This document shows, in pieces, positions 1 through 8,951 of a stretch of 64,000 nucleotides of DNA. The first letter of the stretch is position 1; every line of letters begins with the position of its first letter. A model generated the notes under the pieces. It was not told where the DNA came from. It saw only the letters and a program-made list of their open reading frames with translations, and did not search any database. The DNA comes from Afipia sp. OHSU_II-C1 (GTDB lineage Bacteria > Pseudomonadota > Alphaproteobacteria > Rhizobiales > Xanthobacteraceae), in assembly GCF_000497575.1 (NCBI RefSeq), contig NZ_APJI01000010.1:1-64000 (forward strand), written 5' to 3'. The position numbers were made by a program, and so were the translations under genes.

Positions 1-240
1 TGGAGCGCCGCAAGGCGATGCGCTTTCGGAAGACCATCGCCTCGCACGCGATGCCGGAAGCGAAACGATACAAAGGTGCGCCTTGCGGCGCTCCATGCCC
101 CTCGTTTTGAGGGCGCGAACGAGGCAGGCCTCGCGCGCGCTGAGGGGGGCAAAACCAAAGCTCACCTCGCGCTGTTAGAGCGCGAGAGCGATGACGCGCG
201 CCTTTCGTTGGCGCGAATGGGGCAGGCCCCACGCGCGCCT
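1..240. repeat. Structured non-coding region with inverted repeats and two covarying palindromes
   Basis: A 17-bp inverted repeat has arms at 1-17 and 79-95. Two related 14-bp palindromes, CGAGGCAGGCCTCG at 120-133 and TGGGGCAGGCCCCA at 218-231, lie 98 bp apart, each preceded by GCGCGAA and followed by CGCGC. They differ at four bases, forming two compensated pairs (C:G to T:A and A:T to G:C). A separate hairpin, CTCGCGCT/AGCGCGAG, is at 166-173/179-186 with a 5-nt loop. No convincing reading frame covers this stretch. It could be an intergenic palindromic repeat family, a structured transcript or a boundary element. Confidence 0.55.
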
Positions 241-445
241 GCTGTTTGAAAATTGAATCTGGAAAATGACGATGAGCCGCTGAAGGCTGGTGAGAGATTG
301 GGCATGCCATCGCAATCCCAAGTCCGCCATCACCGGACAATTCCTTTCGCATCTGCGAGATCAACACCGAGAGACATCGCGCATCGAACGCGACGCGCTT
401 CACGCTCAGATGATCGTGCGATGACACCCGCGACGAAAATCGACG

Positions 446-482
446 TTGCAAAGTTTTGCGCGCCGGTTGTTAATTAGAACAA
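446..482 (+). promoter_or_regulatory. Candidate promoter/operator upstream of the S-L-M oxidase operon
   Basis: TTGCAA at 446-451 and GTTAAT at 469-474 are separated by 17 nt, a weak sigma70-like match. TTGTT at 467-471 and AACAA at 478-482 form an inverted repeat with a 6-nt spacer overlapping the putative -10, so this could be an operator. The rest of 241-522 shows nothing else I can support. Confidence 0.3.
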
Positions 483-522
483 TTACAAAAAACGTTTTCT
501 GGAAATCACTGGGGAGGTGCTT

Positions 523-1008
523 GTGTCTACAATCAAATTAACGGTCAACGGCAAGGCGGTCTCTGCCGATGTCGAGGATCGGACTCTGCTGGTCCATCTG
601 CTGCGCGATCATCTCGGTCTCACCGGCACACATGTCGGATGCGACACCAGCCAGTGCGGCGCCTGCATCGTCCATATTGACGGACGCGCGGTGAAGTCCT
701 GCACCACCCTGGTCGGCCAGGCCAATGGCGCCAATGTCACCACCATCGAAGGCATCTCGAAAGGCGACACCCTGCATCCGATGCAGGCCGCTTTCCGCGA
801 CAATCATGGCCTCCAGTGCGGCTACTGCACGCCGGGCATGATCATGTCGGCGATCGACATCGTGCAGCGCCATCCCGGCGGCCTCGACGAGGAAACCGTT
901 CGTCATGAGCTCGAAGGCAACATCTGCCGCTGCACCGGATACCACAACATCGTCAAGTCGGTGCTCGACGCCGCCGGGCGCATGAAGGTTGCCGCCGCCG
1001 CGGAATGA
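523..1008 (+). CDS. 2Fe-2S small subunit of a molybdenum hydroxylase (CoxS-like)
   Basis: Electron-transfer subunit of an aerobic CO dehydrogenase/xanthine dehydrogenase family enzyme, 161 aa. The N-terminal plant-ferredoxin cluster uses C40, C45, C48 and C60 ([10 protein letters not shown]...C). The C-terminal helical domain binds the second cluster with C99, C102, C135 and C137 (CGYC...CRC). GTG at 523 is preferred because GGGGAGG at 511-517 is then a well-spaced ribosome-binding site; the GTG at 517 overlaps that site. It is the first gene of an S-L-M operon. The family is certain; the substrate is not known. Confidence 0.93.
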   Translation: MSTIKLTVNGKAVSADVEDRTLLVHLLRDHLGLTGTHVGCDTSQCGACIVHIDGRAVKSCTTLVGQANGANVTTIEGISKGDTLHPMQAAFRDNHGLQCGYCTPGMIMSAIDIVQRHPGGLDEETVRHELEGNICRCTGYHNIVKSVLDAAGRMKVAAAAE

Positions 1009-1090
1009 TCCGCGACGACTCAATAATCAGATGTGCAACTGCCCGCGCTGCTCGCGCGACCAAGGCAGCCCTTATGGAAAGGTCGGGATT

Positions 1091-3445
1091 ATGAGTGTTG
1101 AAGGTATCGGCGCACGAGTCACGCGCAAGGAAGACAAGCGTTTCATCACCGGCAAGGGCAAATACACCGACGACGTCCGCCTTCATGGCATGACTTACGC
1201 GTCGTTCGTCCGCAGCCCGCACGCCCACGCGAAGATCAAAAGCATCAATGTCGACGCCGCCAAGGCCATGCCGGGTGTTGTTGACGTGTTGACCGGCCAG
1301 CAGCTTGTCGATGACAAGATCGGCAATCTGATCTGCGGCTGGATGATCCATTCCAAGGACGGCTCGCCTATGAAAATGGGTGCATGGCCGGCGATGGCGC
1401 AGGAAACGGTACGCTTCGTCGGAAACGCCGTCGCAGTCGTCATCGCAGAAACCCGCAATCAGGCGCGCGACGCGGCCGAGGCCGTCGAGGTGGATTACGA
1501 AGTTCTGCCGGCAGCCGCGGACATCCGCTCCGCCATCGCATCCGGCGCGCCGCAGCTTCACCCCGAAGCTCCCGGCAACGTCATCTATGACTGGAGCATC
1601 GGCGACGAAGCCGCCACCAACGATGCGTTCAAGAAAGCCGCCAACGTGGTGGCCATGGATATCACCAACAACCGGTTGGTGCCGAACGCGATGGAGCCGC
1701 GAGCGGCGGTTGCCGAATACGACTCGGCGGAAGAACATTTCACGCTCTATACGACATCGCAAAATCCGCACGTCGCCCGCCTCGTGCTGTCGGCGTTCTA
1801 TAATGTCGCGGCCGAGAACAAGCTGCGCGTGATCGCGCCTGATGTCGGCGGCGGCTTCGGCTCCAAGATCTTCATCTATCCGGAAGAAATGGTGGCGCTG
1901 TGGGCCTCCAAGCGCACCGGCCGCCCGGTAAAATGGACATCCGACCGCACCGAGGCGTTCCTGACCGACGCACACGGACGCGATCACATCACCAAGGCCG
2001 AGATGGCCTTCGACAAGGACAACAAGATCATCGGCCTGCGGGTGAAAACCCACGCCAATCTCGGCGCTTACATGTCGCTGTTCTCGTCGTCGGTGCCGAC
2101 CTATCTCTACGCCACGCTGCTCTCGGGCCAGTACAACATTCCGAACATCTATGCCGAGGTAGTCAGCGTCTACACCAACACCACGCCGGTCGATGCCTAT
2201 CGCGGCGCGGGCCGTCCCGAAGCCAGCTTCGTGATGGAACGGTTGATGGAAACCGCGGCGCGGCAGCTCAAGGTCGATCCGGCCGAACTGCGGCGCAGGA
2301 ATTTCATCACCAGCTTCCCGCATCAGACGCCGGTGATCATGGCCTATGACGCCGGCGACTTTAACGCGTCGCTCGACGCCGCGCTGAAAGCCATCGATTA
2401 TGCCGGCTTCCCTGCACGCAAGGAGAAGGCGAAGAAGGAAGGCAAGCTGCGCGGCATCGGCTTCTCGTGTTACATCGAAGCCTGCGGCATCGCGCCCTCC
2501 AAAGCCGTCGGCAGCCTTGGCGCTGGCGTCGGGCTGTGGGAATCCTGCGAGGTGCGGGTCAACCCGGTCGGCACCATCGAAATCCTCACCGGCTCGCACA
2601 GCCATGGTCAGGGCCACGAGACGACGTTTGCCCAGGTGGTCGCGGACCGTCTCGGCATTCCGATCGGTCAGGTCTCCATCCTCCACGGCGACACCGACAA
2701 GGTGCAGTTCGGCATGGGCACTTACGGCTCACGCTCGGGCGCGGTCGGCATGTCCGCCATCGTGAAGGCGATGGAGAAGGTCGAGGCCAAGGCGAAGAAG
2801 ATCGTCGCGCACCAGTTGGAAGCCTCCGAGAACGACATTGTCATCGAGAACGGTGAATTCAAAGTCACCGGCACCGACAAGGCGATCGCGCTGCCGATGG
2901 TCGCGCTCGCCGCCTACACCGCGCACAACCTGCCGGATGGCATGGAGCCCGGTCTGAAAGAGACCGCGTTCTACGATCCGACCAACTTCACCTTCCCCGC
3001 GGGCGCCTATGTCTGCGAGGTCGATGTCGATCCCGGCACCGGCAAGACCGATATCGTCAACTTCGTCGCCGCCGATGACTTTGGGCGCCTGATCAATCCG
3101 ATGATCGTCGAAGGACAGGTTCACGGCGGCATCGCACAGGGCGTCGGACAGGCAATGCTCGAAGGCGCGGTCTACGACAAGAGCGGTCAGCTCGTGACGG
3201 CATCGTTCATGGACTACGCCATGCCGCGCGCCGACGACCTGCCCTCGTTCAAGATCTCGCACACAATGACGCCGTGCCCGAGCAACCCGCTCGGCATCAA
3301 GGGATGCGGCGAAGCCGGCGCGATCGGCTCAACGCCCGCGGTGATCAATGCGATCACCGACGCCATCGGAACCAACAAGCTTGAAATGCCAGCCTCGCCA
3401 TCGCGGGTATGGCACGCGATCCATCAGCAACAGGCCGCAGAGTAA
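1091..3445 (+). CDS. Molybdopterin-binding large subunit, form II CoxL-like
   Basis: Catalytic subunit (784 aa) of a molybdenum hydroxylase; it would carry the Mo-molybdopterin cytosine dinucleotide cofactor. The active-site loop reads AYRGAGR near residue 369. Authentic form I CO dehydrogenases have AYxCSFR with a catalytic cysteine, so this is the form II type, whose CO-oxidising role is disputed. GGGFGSK and the C-terminal GCGEAGAIGS with its catalytic glutamate are present. ATG 1091 starts MSVEGIGARVTRKED, the usual family N-terminus; an upstream in-frame extension to 989 overlaps the previous gene and looks unrelated. No cox accessory genes (coxDEF) follow. It may act on an aldehyde or N-heterocycle. 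Confidence 0.93.
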   Translation: MSVEGIGARVTRKEDKRFITGKGKYTDDVRLHGMTYASFVRSPHAHAKIKSINVDAAKAMPGVVDVLTGQQLVDDKIGNLICGWMIHSKDGSPMKMGAWPAMAQETVRFVGNAVAVVIAETRNQARDAAEAVEVDYEVLPAAADIRSAIASGAPQLHPEAPGNVIYDWSIGDEAATNDAFKKAANVVAMDITNNRLVPNAMEPRAAVAEYDSAEEHFTLYTTSQNPHVARLVLSAFYNVAAENKLRVIAPDVGGGFGSKIFIYPEEMVALWASKRTGRPVKWTSDRTEAFLTDAHGRDHITKAEMAFDKDNKIIGLRVKTHANLGAYMSLFSSSVPTYLYATLLSGQYNIPNIYAEVVSVYTNTTPVDAYRGAGRPEASFVMERLMETAARQLKVDPAELRRRNFITSFPHQTPVIMAYDAGDFNASLDAALKAIDYAGFPARKEKAKKEGKLRGIGFSCYIEACGIAPSKAVGSLGAGVGLWESCEVRVNPVGTIEILTGSHSHGQGHETTFAQVVADRLGIPIGQVSILHGDTDKVQFGMGTYGSRSGAVGMSAIVKAMEKVEAKAKKIVAHQLEASENDIVIENGEFKVTGTDKAIALPMVALAAYTAHNLPDGMEPGLKETAFYDPTNFTFPAGAYVCEVDVDPGTGKTDIVNFVAADDFGRLINPMIVEGQVHGGIAQGVGQAMLEGAVYDKSGQLVTASFMDYAMPRADDLPSFKISHTMTPCPSNPLGIKGCGEAGAIGSTPAVINAITDAIGTNKLEMPASPSRVWHAIHQQQAAE

Positions 3446-3462
3446 GGACGGGGAGACGCATC

Positions 3463-4263
3463 ATGTACGAGACAACCTATCACCGTCCTTCAAGCGTCGA
3501 TGACGCCGTGGCCCTTTTCAAGAAGGGCTCCGATTCGAAGTATCTCGCCGGCGGCCACACCTTGCTGCCGGTGATGAAGCAGCGCCTGGCCCAGCCGTCG
3601 GATGTGATCGACCTCGCCCGCATTCCGGGACTGACAGGCGTATCGGCCACCGCCGATGCGCTCGTCATCAAGGCGGCGACAACGTACTACGACATCCTCT
3701 CAAGTGCGGACGCCAAGAAGGCGATCCCCGCCATCGTGCATCTGACCTCGGTGCTCGGCGATCCCGCCGTGCGTTATCGCGGCACCATCGGCGGTTCGAT
3801 CGCCAACAACGATCCGGCGGCGGATTTCCCCGCAGCCCTCGTGGCGCTCGACGCCACGGTGAAAACCAACAAGCGCAGCATCAAGGCGGATGATTTCTTC
3901 CAGGGCCTGTTCACCACCGCGCTGGAAGACGGCGAGATCATCACCGAGGTCTCGTTCCCGATTCCGGCGAAAGCGGCCTACGCAAAAATGCGTCACCCGG
4001 CTTCACGCTTCGCGCTCACCGGGGTCTTCGTCGCTAAAACGAAAGCAGGGGACGTGCGCGTTGCCGCCACCGGCGCTTCGCAAAACGGCGTGATGCGCGT
4101 CCCTGCCATCGAGGCGGCACTGAAAGCCAACTGGTCCCCCGGCGCCATCGACGGCGTGACGATTTCGGCTGACGGGCTGATGGAAGACATCCACGGTTCG
4201 GCCACTTACCGCGCCAACCTCATCAAGGTGATGGCGCAGCGCGCAGTTGCTGCGGCGGGCTGA
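3463..4263 (+). CDS. FAD-binding medium subunit (CoxM-like)
   Basis: Flavoprotein subunit (266 aa) passing electrons from the Fe-S subunit to an acceptor. The two FAD-pyrophosphate motifs are present: AGGHTLLP near residue 32 and TIGGSIANNDPAAD near residue 107. The start at 3463 is preceded by GGGGAG and gives the standard N-terminus MYETTYHRPSS; the longer reading from 3409 would overlap the large subunit. Last gene of the S-L-M set, followed by a strong terminator. This order differs from the M-S-L order of form I cox operons. Confidence 0.93.
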   Translation: MYETTYHRPSSVDDAVALFKKGSDSKYLAGGHTLLPVMKQRLAQPSDVIDLARIPGLTGVSATADALVIKAATTYYDILSSADAKKAIPAIVHLTSVLGDPAVRYRGTIGGSIANNDPAADFPAALVALDATVKTNKRSIKADDFFQGLFTTALEDGEIITEVSFPIPAKAAYAKMRHPASRFALTGVFVAKTKAGDVRVAATGASQNGVMRVPAIEAALKANWSPGAIDGVTISADGLMEDIHGSATYRANLIKVMAQRAVAAAG

Positions 4264-4281
4264 CAAGTCCGTCTGCAAAAT

Positions 4282-4315
4282 AAAGGCCGCCCTGCGGGGC
4301 GGCCTTTCTGTTTTT
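4282..4315. terminator. Bidirectional intrinsic terminator
   Basis: An 11-bp perfect stem (AAAGGCCGCCC at 4282-4292 with GGGCGGCCTTT at 4297-4307) with a 4-nt loop is followed by CTGTTTTT on the plus strand. The minus strand continues with a T-rich stretch. It sits between the convergent oxidase operon and the DUF1236 gene. Confidence 0.85.
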
Positions 4316-4330
4316 ACGAGAGATGGGAGC

Positions 4331-4747
4331 TTACTCGACGATCTGAACCACGCGACGGGTCCGCGGATCGACCAGCACCGTGCGGTCGTTCACCACCGTG
4401 TAGCGATAATCGCGGACGCCATACTCTTCTGGAATGTCGTAGTAGGTCACGCCTTCCTCTGGAAGAACGACACCGACGGCGAGATCGTTCTGATACCGAT
4501 AGGATGGGCGACGCTGCTCGACCACGTAACTATGGAAGCGCGGGCGCTGATCGACGCCGAGAACGCCGGCCACGCCGCCGACAACACCACCAACGGTCCC
4601 GCCGACAATCGCCCCGACCGGCCCGCCCACGCGTTCGCCCTCGCGAGCCCCGCGTTCGACGCCGCCCGGAACACCCTGCGCCGAGGCTGCGGCCGGAATG
4701 AGCGCGCTCGCAGAAATCATCGCCAAAGCAATTATGGTTCTCTTCAT
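4331..4747 (-). CDS. DUF1236 secreted/periplasmic protein
   Basis: 138 aa. A clear signal peptide (MKRTIIALAMISASALIPAAASAQ) is followed by a glycine/valine-rich stretch (about residues 40-65, GAIVGGTVGGVVGGVAG) resembling a glycine-zipper. The C-terminal half has the DUF1236 signature: YYDIPEEYGVRDYRYTVVND and a terminal RTRRVVQIVE. This family is common in Bradyrhizobiaceae and has no established function; an envelope role is inference. Single gene, convergent with the oxidase operon. Confidence 0.82.
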   Translation of the reverse strand: MKRTIIALAMISASALIPAAASAQGVPGGVERGAREGERVGGPVGAIVGGTVGGVVGGVAGVLGVDQRPRFHSYVVEQRRPSYRYQNDLAVGVVLPEEGVTYYDIPEEYGVRDYRYTVVNDRTVLVDPRTRRVVQIVE

Positions 4748-4998
4748 GTCTAAAACTCCCGGTTAAGAATTCTCGGGAAGCACAAGTAGCTGGCAGCCTG
4801 ATAGTTCCTGCCACGGTGGCCAGATCGCGGAATGGCCTTATTCTGATGGCAACCACCGCACTTATTGATGGCTCTTTGATCAAAACTGGCCTAAAGCACC
4901 CCCAATTCATCGATTTCTTTGAAACTGCCGGATGCGCGCACCGTGCGTGCATTGAGGCGTTTCTCATTCATGGCGACAACGCCAGCCAAGGTCTCAAC

Positions 4999-6993
4999 GT
5001 GAAATCCCTGTCCGCAAGTCCCCCGCTCGCCCGCGCCCTGGCCGAGCGCAATTACAACGATGCAACGCCGGTTCAGACCGCCGTCCTCGCCGCCGATGCC
5101 ATTGGCCGCGACCTTCTGGTGTCTGCGCAAACCGGCTCGGGCAAGACTGTCGCCTACGGGCTCGCGATCGCCAACGACATGATGGGCGATGCCGAACAAC
5201 TGCCGCGGGCAAGTGCGCCACTCGCGTTGATCGTCGCACCGACACGCGAACTGGCGTTGCAGGTTCACCGTGAACTGGAATGGCTTTACGCCTATGCCGG
5301 TGCGCGCGTCGTCTCCTGTGTCGGCGGCATGGACCCGCAGCGCGAGAAACGCGAGCTGGAAGCAGGTGCGCATATCGTGGTCGGTACGCCGGGGCGGCTG
5401 TGCGATCACATCCGCCGCAAGCGCCTCGACGTCTCCGAACTGAAAGCCGTCGTGCTCGACGAAGCCGACGAGATGCTCGATCTCGGCTTTCGCGAGGACA
5501 TGGAGTTCATCCTCGAGACCACGCCGGACACACGGCGGACGCTGCTGTTCTCCGCGACCCTGCCGCGCACGATTCTCTCCATCACCAAGCAATATCAGAA
5601 CAACCCCTTCCGCATCGAAGTGGCTGGCGGCGACGGCGGCCACGCCGATATTGAATATCGCGCGATCCGTATCGCGCCGGGCGACGTCGAACATGCCGTC
5701 GTCAATGTGCTTCGGTTTTTCGAGTCCCCCAGCGCGATCGTGTTCTGCAACACCCGCAACGCGGTAAACCATTTGCAGGCCGCGCTGCTTGAGCGCGGTT
5801 TCTCCGTGGTCGCGCTGTCCGGTGAACTGACCCAGAACGAGCGAACCAAGGCACTGCAATCCCTGCGCGACGGACGCGCGCGGGTCTGCGTCGCCACGGA
5901 CGTTGCGGCGCGCGGCCTCGACCTGCCCAGTTTAGGCCTCGTCATTCATGCCGACCTGCCGAACGATCCCGAAGTGCTGCAGCATCGGTCGGGCCGCACC
6001 GGACGCGCAGGCAAGAAGGGCATCAGCGTGATGCTGGTGATCCCCGCACGCAAACGACGCGCCGAATTGCTGCTGAACATGGCGGGCATCGATGCGGTAT
6101 GGGGCACTTCTCCCACCGTGGAGGAAATCCGCGCGCTCGACCAGCAGCGTATGCTGCAGGACGCGCTGTTTGGTGAAGCGACCACCGAAGACGATCTCGT
6201 TCTGGCGCGCGCACTGCTCGCCGAGCGTTCGGCTGAAGACATTGCAGCGGCGTTGGCGCGGCTCTATCGCTCGCGCCTGCCCTCGCCCGAAGACATTCTC
6301 GATCCCGGCCAAGGCGGGGCGCGCTCGCGCGAGGATCGCGGCGCAAGGCGCGACAGCCGCGAGTCGCGCGGCGACGACCGCGCACCGCGCGCGAAGTCGA
6401 AATCACGGGGCGAGATGCCGGAAGGCAGCGTGTGGTTCCGCGCCGCCATCGGTCGCAACAAGAATGCCGAGGCGCGCTGGCTTCTGCCGATGATCTGCCG
6501 CCGCGGTGGAATCGGCAAACAGGACATCGGCGCCATTCGCATCTTCGACGGCAGCACCGAATTCGAGATTTCAGCAACCGCGGCCGATGAATTCGCCGCG
6601 AAGATCAAGCGCCCCGACAAGGAAGACAATATCCGCATCGAGGCGCTTCCGAACGGACCACAGGGCGACAGCGGCACGTTTGAAAAACGTCCGCGCAAGC
6701 CGCCGCACAAGGACAAGGATCTCGGCGCCAAGCCGCGCCGTAATGACGAGCCTCGTTACGACGCGAAACCTCGTTACGACGACAAGCCGCGCTTTGAGGA
6801 CAGACCCCGCTACGACAAACCCAGGCACAGCGGAAAACCTCAGCGGGACGATGCCCGCCGGTTCGAGAGTCCGCCTCCGCGCGGCAAAGGCCCGAAGCCT
6901 GGCAAGAAAGCCGACCGCCAGGATTGGCCCGATGTCGAGAGGCCGACGTTCAACAAAAAGCCGAAGAAAAAGAAACACCGCAAGGGCGCGTAA
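4999..6993 (+). CDS. DEAD-box ATP-dependent RNA helicase with DbpA-like RNA-binding domain
   Basis: RNA-remodelling ATPase, 664 aa from GTG 4999. All core motifs are visible: ATPVQ (Q motif), AQTGSGKT (Walker A), PTRELALQ, TPGRL, DEAD, SAT, FCNTRN, ARGLDLP and HRSGRTGRAG. A DbpA/CsdA-type RNA-binding domain follows (VWFRAAIGRNKNAEARWLLPMI...). The tail is highly charged, with imperfect RYD-x-KPR repeats and a final KKPKKKKHRKGA. The open frame extends up to 4816, but that part (LIDGSLIKTGLKHPQ...) does not resemble the family; AAGG at 4988-4991 supports 4999. Likely roles are ribosome assembly or cold-adapted mRNA turnover. Confidence 0.9.
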   Translation: MKSLSASPPLARALAERNYNDATPVQTAVLAADAIGRDLLVSAQTGSGKTVAYGLAIANDMMGDAEQLPRASAPLALIVAPTRELALQVHRELEWLYAYAGARVVSCVGGMDPQREKRELEAGAHIVVGTPGRLCDHIRRKRLDVSELKAVVLDEADEMLDLGFREDMEFILETTPDTRRTLLFSATLPRTILSITKQYQNNPFRIEVAGGDGGHADIEYRAIRIAPGDVEHAVVNVLRFFESPSAIVFCNTRNAVNHLQAALLERGFSVVALSGELTQNERTKALQSLRDGRARVCVATDVAARGLDLPSLGLVIHADLPNDPEVLQHRSGRTGRAGKKGISVMLVIPARKRRAELLLNMAGIDAVWGTSPTVEEIRALDQQRMLQDALFGEATTEDDLVLARALLAERSAEDIAAALARLYRSRLPSPEDILDPGQGGARSREDRGARRDSRESRGDDRAPRAKSKSRGEMPEGSVWFRAAIGRNKNAEARWLLPMICRRGGIGKQDIGAIRIFDGSTEFEISATAADEFAAKIKRPDKEDNIRIEALPNGPQGDSGTFEKRPRKPPHKDKDLGAKPRRNDEPRYDAKPRYDDKPRFEDRPRYDKPRHSGKPQRDDARRFESPPPRGKGPKPGKKADRQDWPDVERPTFNKKPKKKKHRKGA

Positions 6994-7028
6994 AACTTGA
7001 CGCTTGCGATCATCCATCTCGCGCATCA

Positions 7029-7057
7029 CTGACGGGCTCGTCCAGGAAGCCCGTCAG
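7029..7057. terminator. Hairpin between convergent genes
   Basis: A perfect 10-bp stem (CTGACGGGCT at 7029-7038, AGCCCGTCAG at 7048-7057) with a 9-nt loop lies between the helicase and the convergent NmrA-like gene. There is no clear T-run, so terminator function is inferred from position. Confidence 0.5.
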
Positions 7058-7083
7058 GTAAGGCGCCACGCTCGCTGAGAGTT

Positions 7084-8022
7084 TCACGAATGCGCAGGTT
7101 CCCGCGGTTTGAACTCAGCCGCATGGAGCTTCACGAAGTCGCGCATGCTCGTCGGTGGCTTGCCGGTGAGCTTGCGCATGGTGTCCGTCATGCGATCGTA
7201 ACGTCCCTGCCGGGTCAACTCGACCATCGCCGAAAGATGGCTGACGACGTGCTCAGGAAACCGCGCCTGCCGAAGACCTTCGCTCCACGCCGGGAGCGGG
7301 ACGTCGCGATATCGGATAGGCCTGCCGAGCGCCTCTGAAAAAATGCGCGCATAATGGTCCAGATCGGCCGATTCCGGCCCTGTCAGATCGTAGATCTGTC
7401 CGATATGCGGTGCGGGGTCGTCGAGGATTGCTGCCACCGCGCTTGCCACATCGACTGCAGAGATCGGCGAAATCTTGCCGCCTCCCATCGGCAGCATCAA
7501 TGCGTCCGAGGTCCGCACGCTAACGCCGGCAAGGACAAGAAAGAAGCCTTCGAAAAAGACTGTCGGCCGCACCGTGACAACCGGCAGTCCCGACCAGGAC
7601 AGAGCCTGCTCCGCGAGCCAATGCAGCTTGTGCTGAGGGCTCTCGGTGCTCTCGTTGATACTCATTTGCGAGACCGTCATCTGCGACATGTTCACGAAAG
7701 CCTCGACGCCGTGGTGGCGCGCCACCGCAGCGGTGTTGATCGTGGCTTCCAGGTAGGCCGCCGAGACAGACATTCCGAAATAGATCCGCCCGCAACCTTC
7801 GATGGCGCGGTGCATCGAGTCGAGGTTTGTCAGGTCGCCTTTTACGACCTCTGCACCGAGCCGCCGCAGGACGTCGGCGCGCTCGTCCTCACGGCGAACC
7901 AGGGCGCGCACCTTGTGCCCCTTTGCGAGCAGGAATTCGGTGACGTTGCGGCCGACGCCGCCTATGGCGCCGGCTGCGCCGGTCACGAGGATTGGTTTGT
8001 TGAGTTTGTATTTCGTCGTCAT
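7084..8022 (-). CDS. NmrA-like NAD(P)-binding atypical SDR
   Basis: 312 aa. The N-terminal Rossmann motif ILVTGAAGAIGGVGRNVTEFLLAKGHKVRALVRRED is typical of the NmrA/atypical SDR group, with GDLTNLDSMHRAIEG and a VRPTVFFEGFF segment. These proteins act as NAD(P)-sensing regulators or as reductases; nothing here fixes the substrate. It lies downstream of the DUF2798 gene on the same strand (47-nt gap), both divergent from a TetR gene, which suggests TetR control. Confidence 0.85.
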   Translation of the reverse strand: MTTKYKLNKPILVTGAAGAIGGVGRNVTEFLLAKGHKVRALVRREDERADVLRRLGAEVVKGDLTNLDSMHRAIEGCGRIYFGMSVSAAYLEATINTAAVARHHGVEAFVNMSQMTVSQMSINESTESPQHKLHWLAEQALSWSGLPVVTVRPTVFFEGFFLVLAGVSVRTSDALMLPMGGGKISPISAVDVASAVAAILDDPAPHIGQIYDLTGPESADLDHYARIFSEALGRPIRYRDVPLPAWSEGLRQARFPEHVVSHLSAMVELTRQGRYDRMTDTMRKLTGKPPTSMRDFVKLHAAEFKPREPAHS

Positions 8023-8069
8023 GATGCTGACCTTGGATTACGTTCAAAAATGCGAACTGGGGCGATACG

Positions 8070-8306
8070 TTAGCGCGTCGGCACTCCGGCCTGCCGCATG
8101 ACGAAGCGCTGGATCGGTGGGATGAGGATCATCAACATCGGTACGATTGCGACGTAGCTCGTTGCCGCGGCCTTCAGCCAACGGAACGCGAAATCGGGCT
8201 GGAAGCCATAGTTCAAGGCGAGACCGATGAACGACATGCTGGTCGAGGTGATCAGGCCGGTGATCAGGGAGATCGTGGGTCCGATCAGTTTGGGGGGAAG
8301 GGCCAT
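8070..8306 (-). CDS. DUF2798 small membrane protein
   Basis: 78 aa with two predicted membrane helices (about residues 8-29 and 49-68) and the family pattern LITGLITSTSMSFIGLALNYG...WLKAAATSYVAIVPMLMILIPPIQRFVMR. Function unknown. It is the first gene of the pair with the NmrA-like SDR and faces the TetR regulator across a 72-bp gap containing a palindrome. Confidence 0.75.
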   Translation of the reverse strand: MALPPKLIGPTISLITGLITSTSMSFIGLALNYGFQPDFAFRWLKAAATSYVAIVPMLMILIPPIQRFVMRQAGVPTR

Positions 8307-8343
8307 TTGCCTGCTCCTGGGGATGGGTTATTATTTAAACGAC

Positions 8344-8356
8344 GTATAACTTATAC
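8344..8356. promoter_or_regulatory. Palindromic operator candidate for the TetR regulator
   Basis: GTATAA-C-TTATAC is a perfect 13-bp palindrome in an AT-rich 72-bp gap between divergent DUF2798 and tetR genes, 23 nt before the tetR ATG. Position and symmetry are typical of an autoregulatory TetR operator covering both promoters. The assignment is inference. Confidence 0.6.
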
Positions 8357-8378
8357 AATGTAAAAGCAATAGGACCCG

Positions 8379-8930
8379 ATGCCACGAACCGCCGATCCGG
8401 AGCTACCTCACAAAATCTTGAGGGCCGCCGACGCCCTGTGGCAGTCAGGCGGCGAGGAAGCGGTAACGATCCGCGGCGTGGCGGCGAAAGCGGCGACCAC
8501 GACGCCGACGGTCTATAGCCATTTCGCCGACCGGGAGGCGCTGCTGAAGGCATTGCGCACGCTCGCCTTTCAGCGCTTCTCGGCCTATCTCGCAAAATCG
8601 CGCGACTTCCGGGACGCGTGCGTGCGACATCTCGAATTCGGCACCAGCCACCCTCGCGATTATGAATTGCTCTACGGGCGCGGCTGGATGGAGCGTGTCA
8701 CAACAGATGCGCAGGGGGCAGAGATCAAACGATACACCGCCCATCTCGTGCGCGCCGGCGTGGATGAAAGCAGGGCCGCGAACGTCGCGTATCCTGTCAT
8801 GATGATGCTGCACGGCGTGGTGATGCATCGGCTCCTGAACAAGAAGCCGAGCCCCTTGGGCCGGACGATTGCTGCGGCCTGTCTAGAAGCCTGCATGACG
8901 CTGCTCGAAAGCGCGCGGCAGCGGAAATAA
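8379..8930 (+). CDS. TetR/AcrR family transcriptional regulator
   Basis: 183 aa. The N-terminal helix-turn-helix is clear: LRAADALWQSGGEEAVTIRGVAAKAATTTPTVYSHFADREALLKAL. The C-terminal ligand-binding part is of the WHG type (FGTSHPRDYELLYGRGW). It is divergent from the DUF2798-NmrA pair and probably represses it and itself through the palindrome at 8344-8356. The ligand is unknown. Confidence 0.92.
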   Translation: MPRTADPELPHKILRAADALWQSGGEEAVTIRGVAAKAATTTPTVYSHFADREALLKALRTLAFQRFSAYLAKSRDFRDACVRHLEFGTSHPRDYELLYGRGWMERVTTDAQGAEIKRYTAHLVRAGVDESRAANVAYPVMMMLHGVVMHRLLNKKPSPLGRTIAAACLEACMTLLESARQRK

Positions 8931-8951
8931 TCGAGGCCTTCTTTGCCGGGT

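Noticed and set aside
253-477. 74-codon plus-strand frame upstream of the oxidase operon
   Set aside because: Low-complexity Arg/Ser/Thr-rich translation with no family features; it lies over the putative promoter.
989-1090. N-terminal extension of the oxidase large subunit
   Set aside because: It overlaps the small subunit end and has no similarity to the family; ATG 1091 gives the standard N-terminus.
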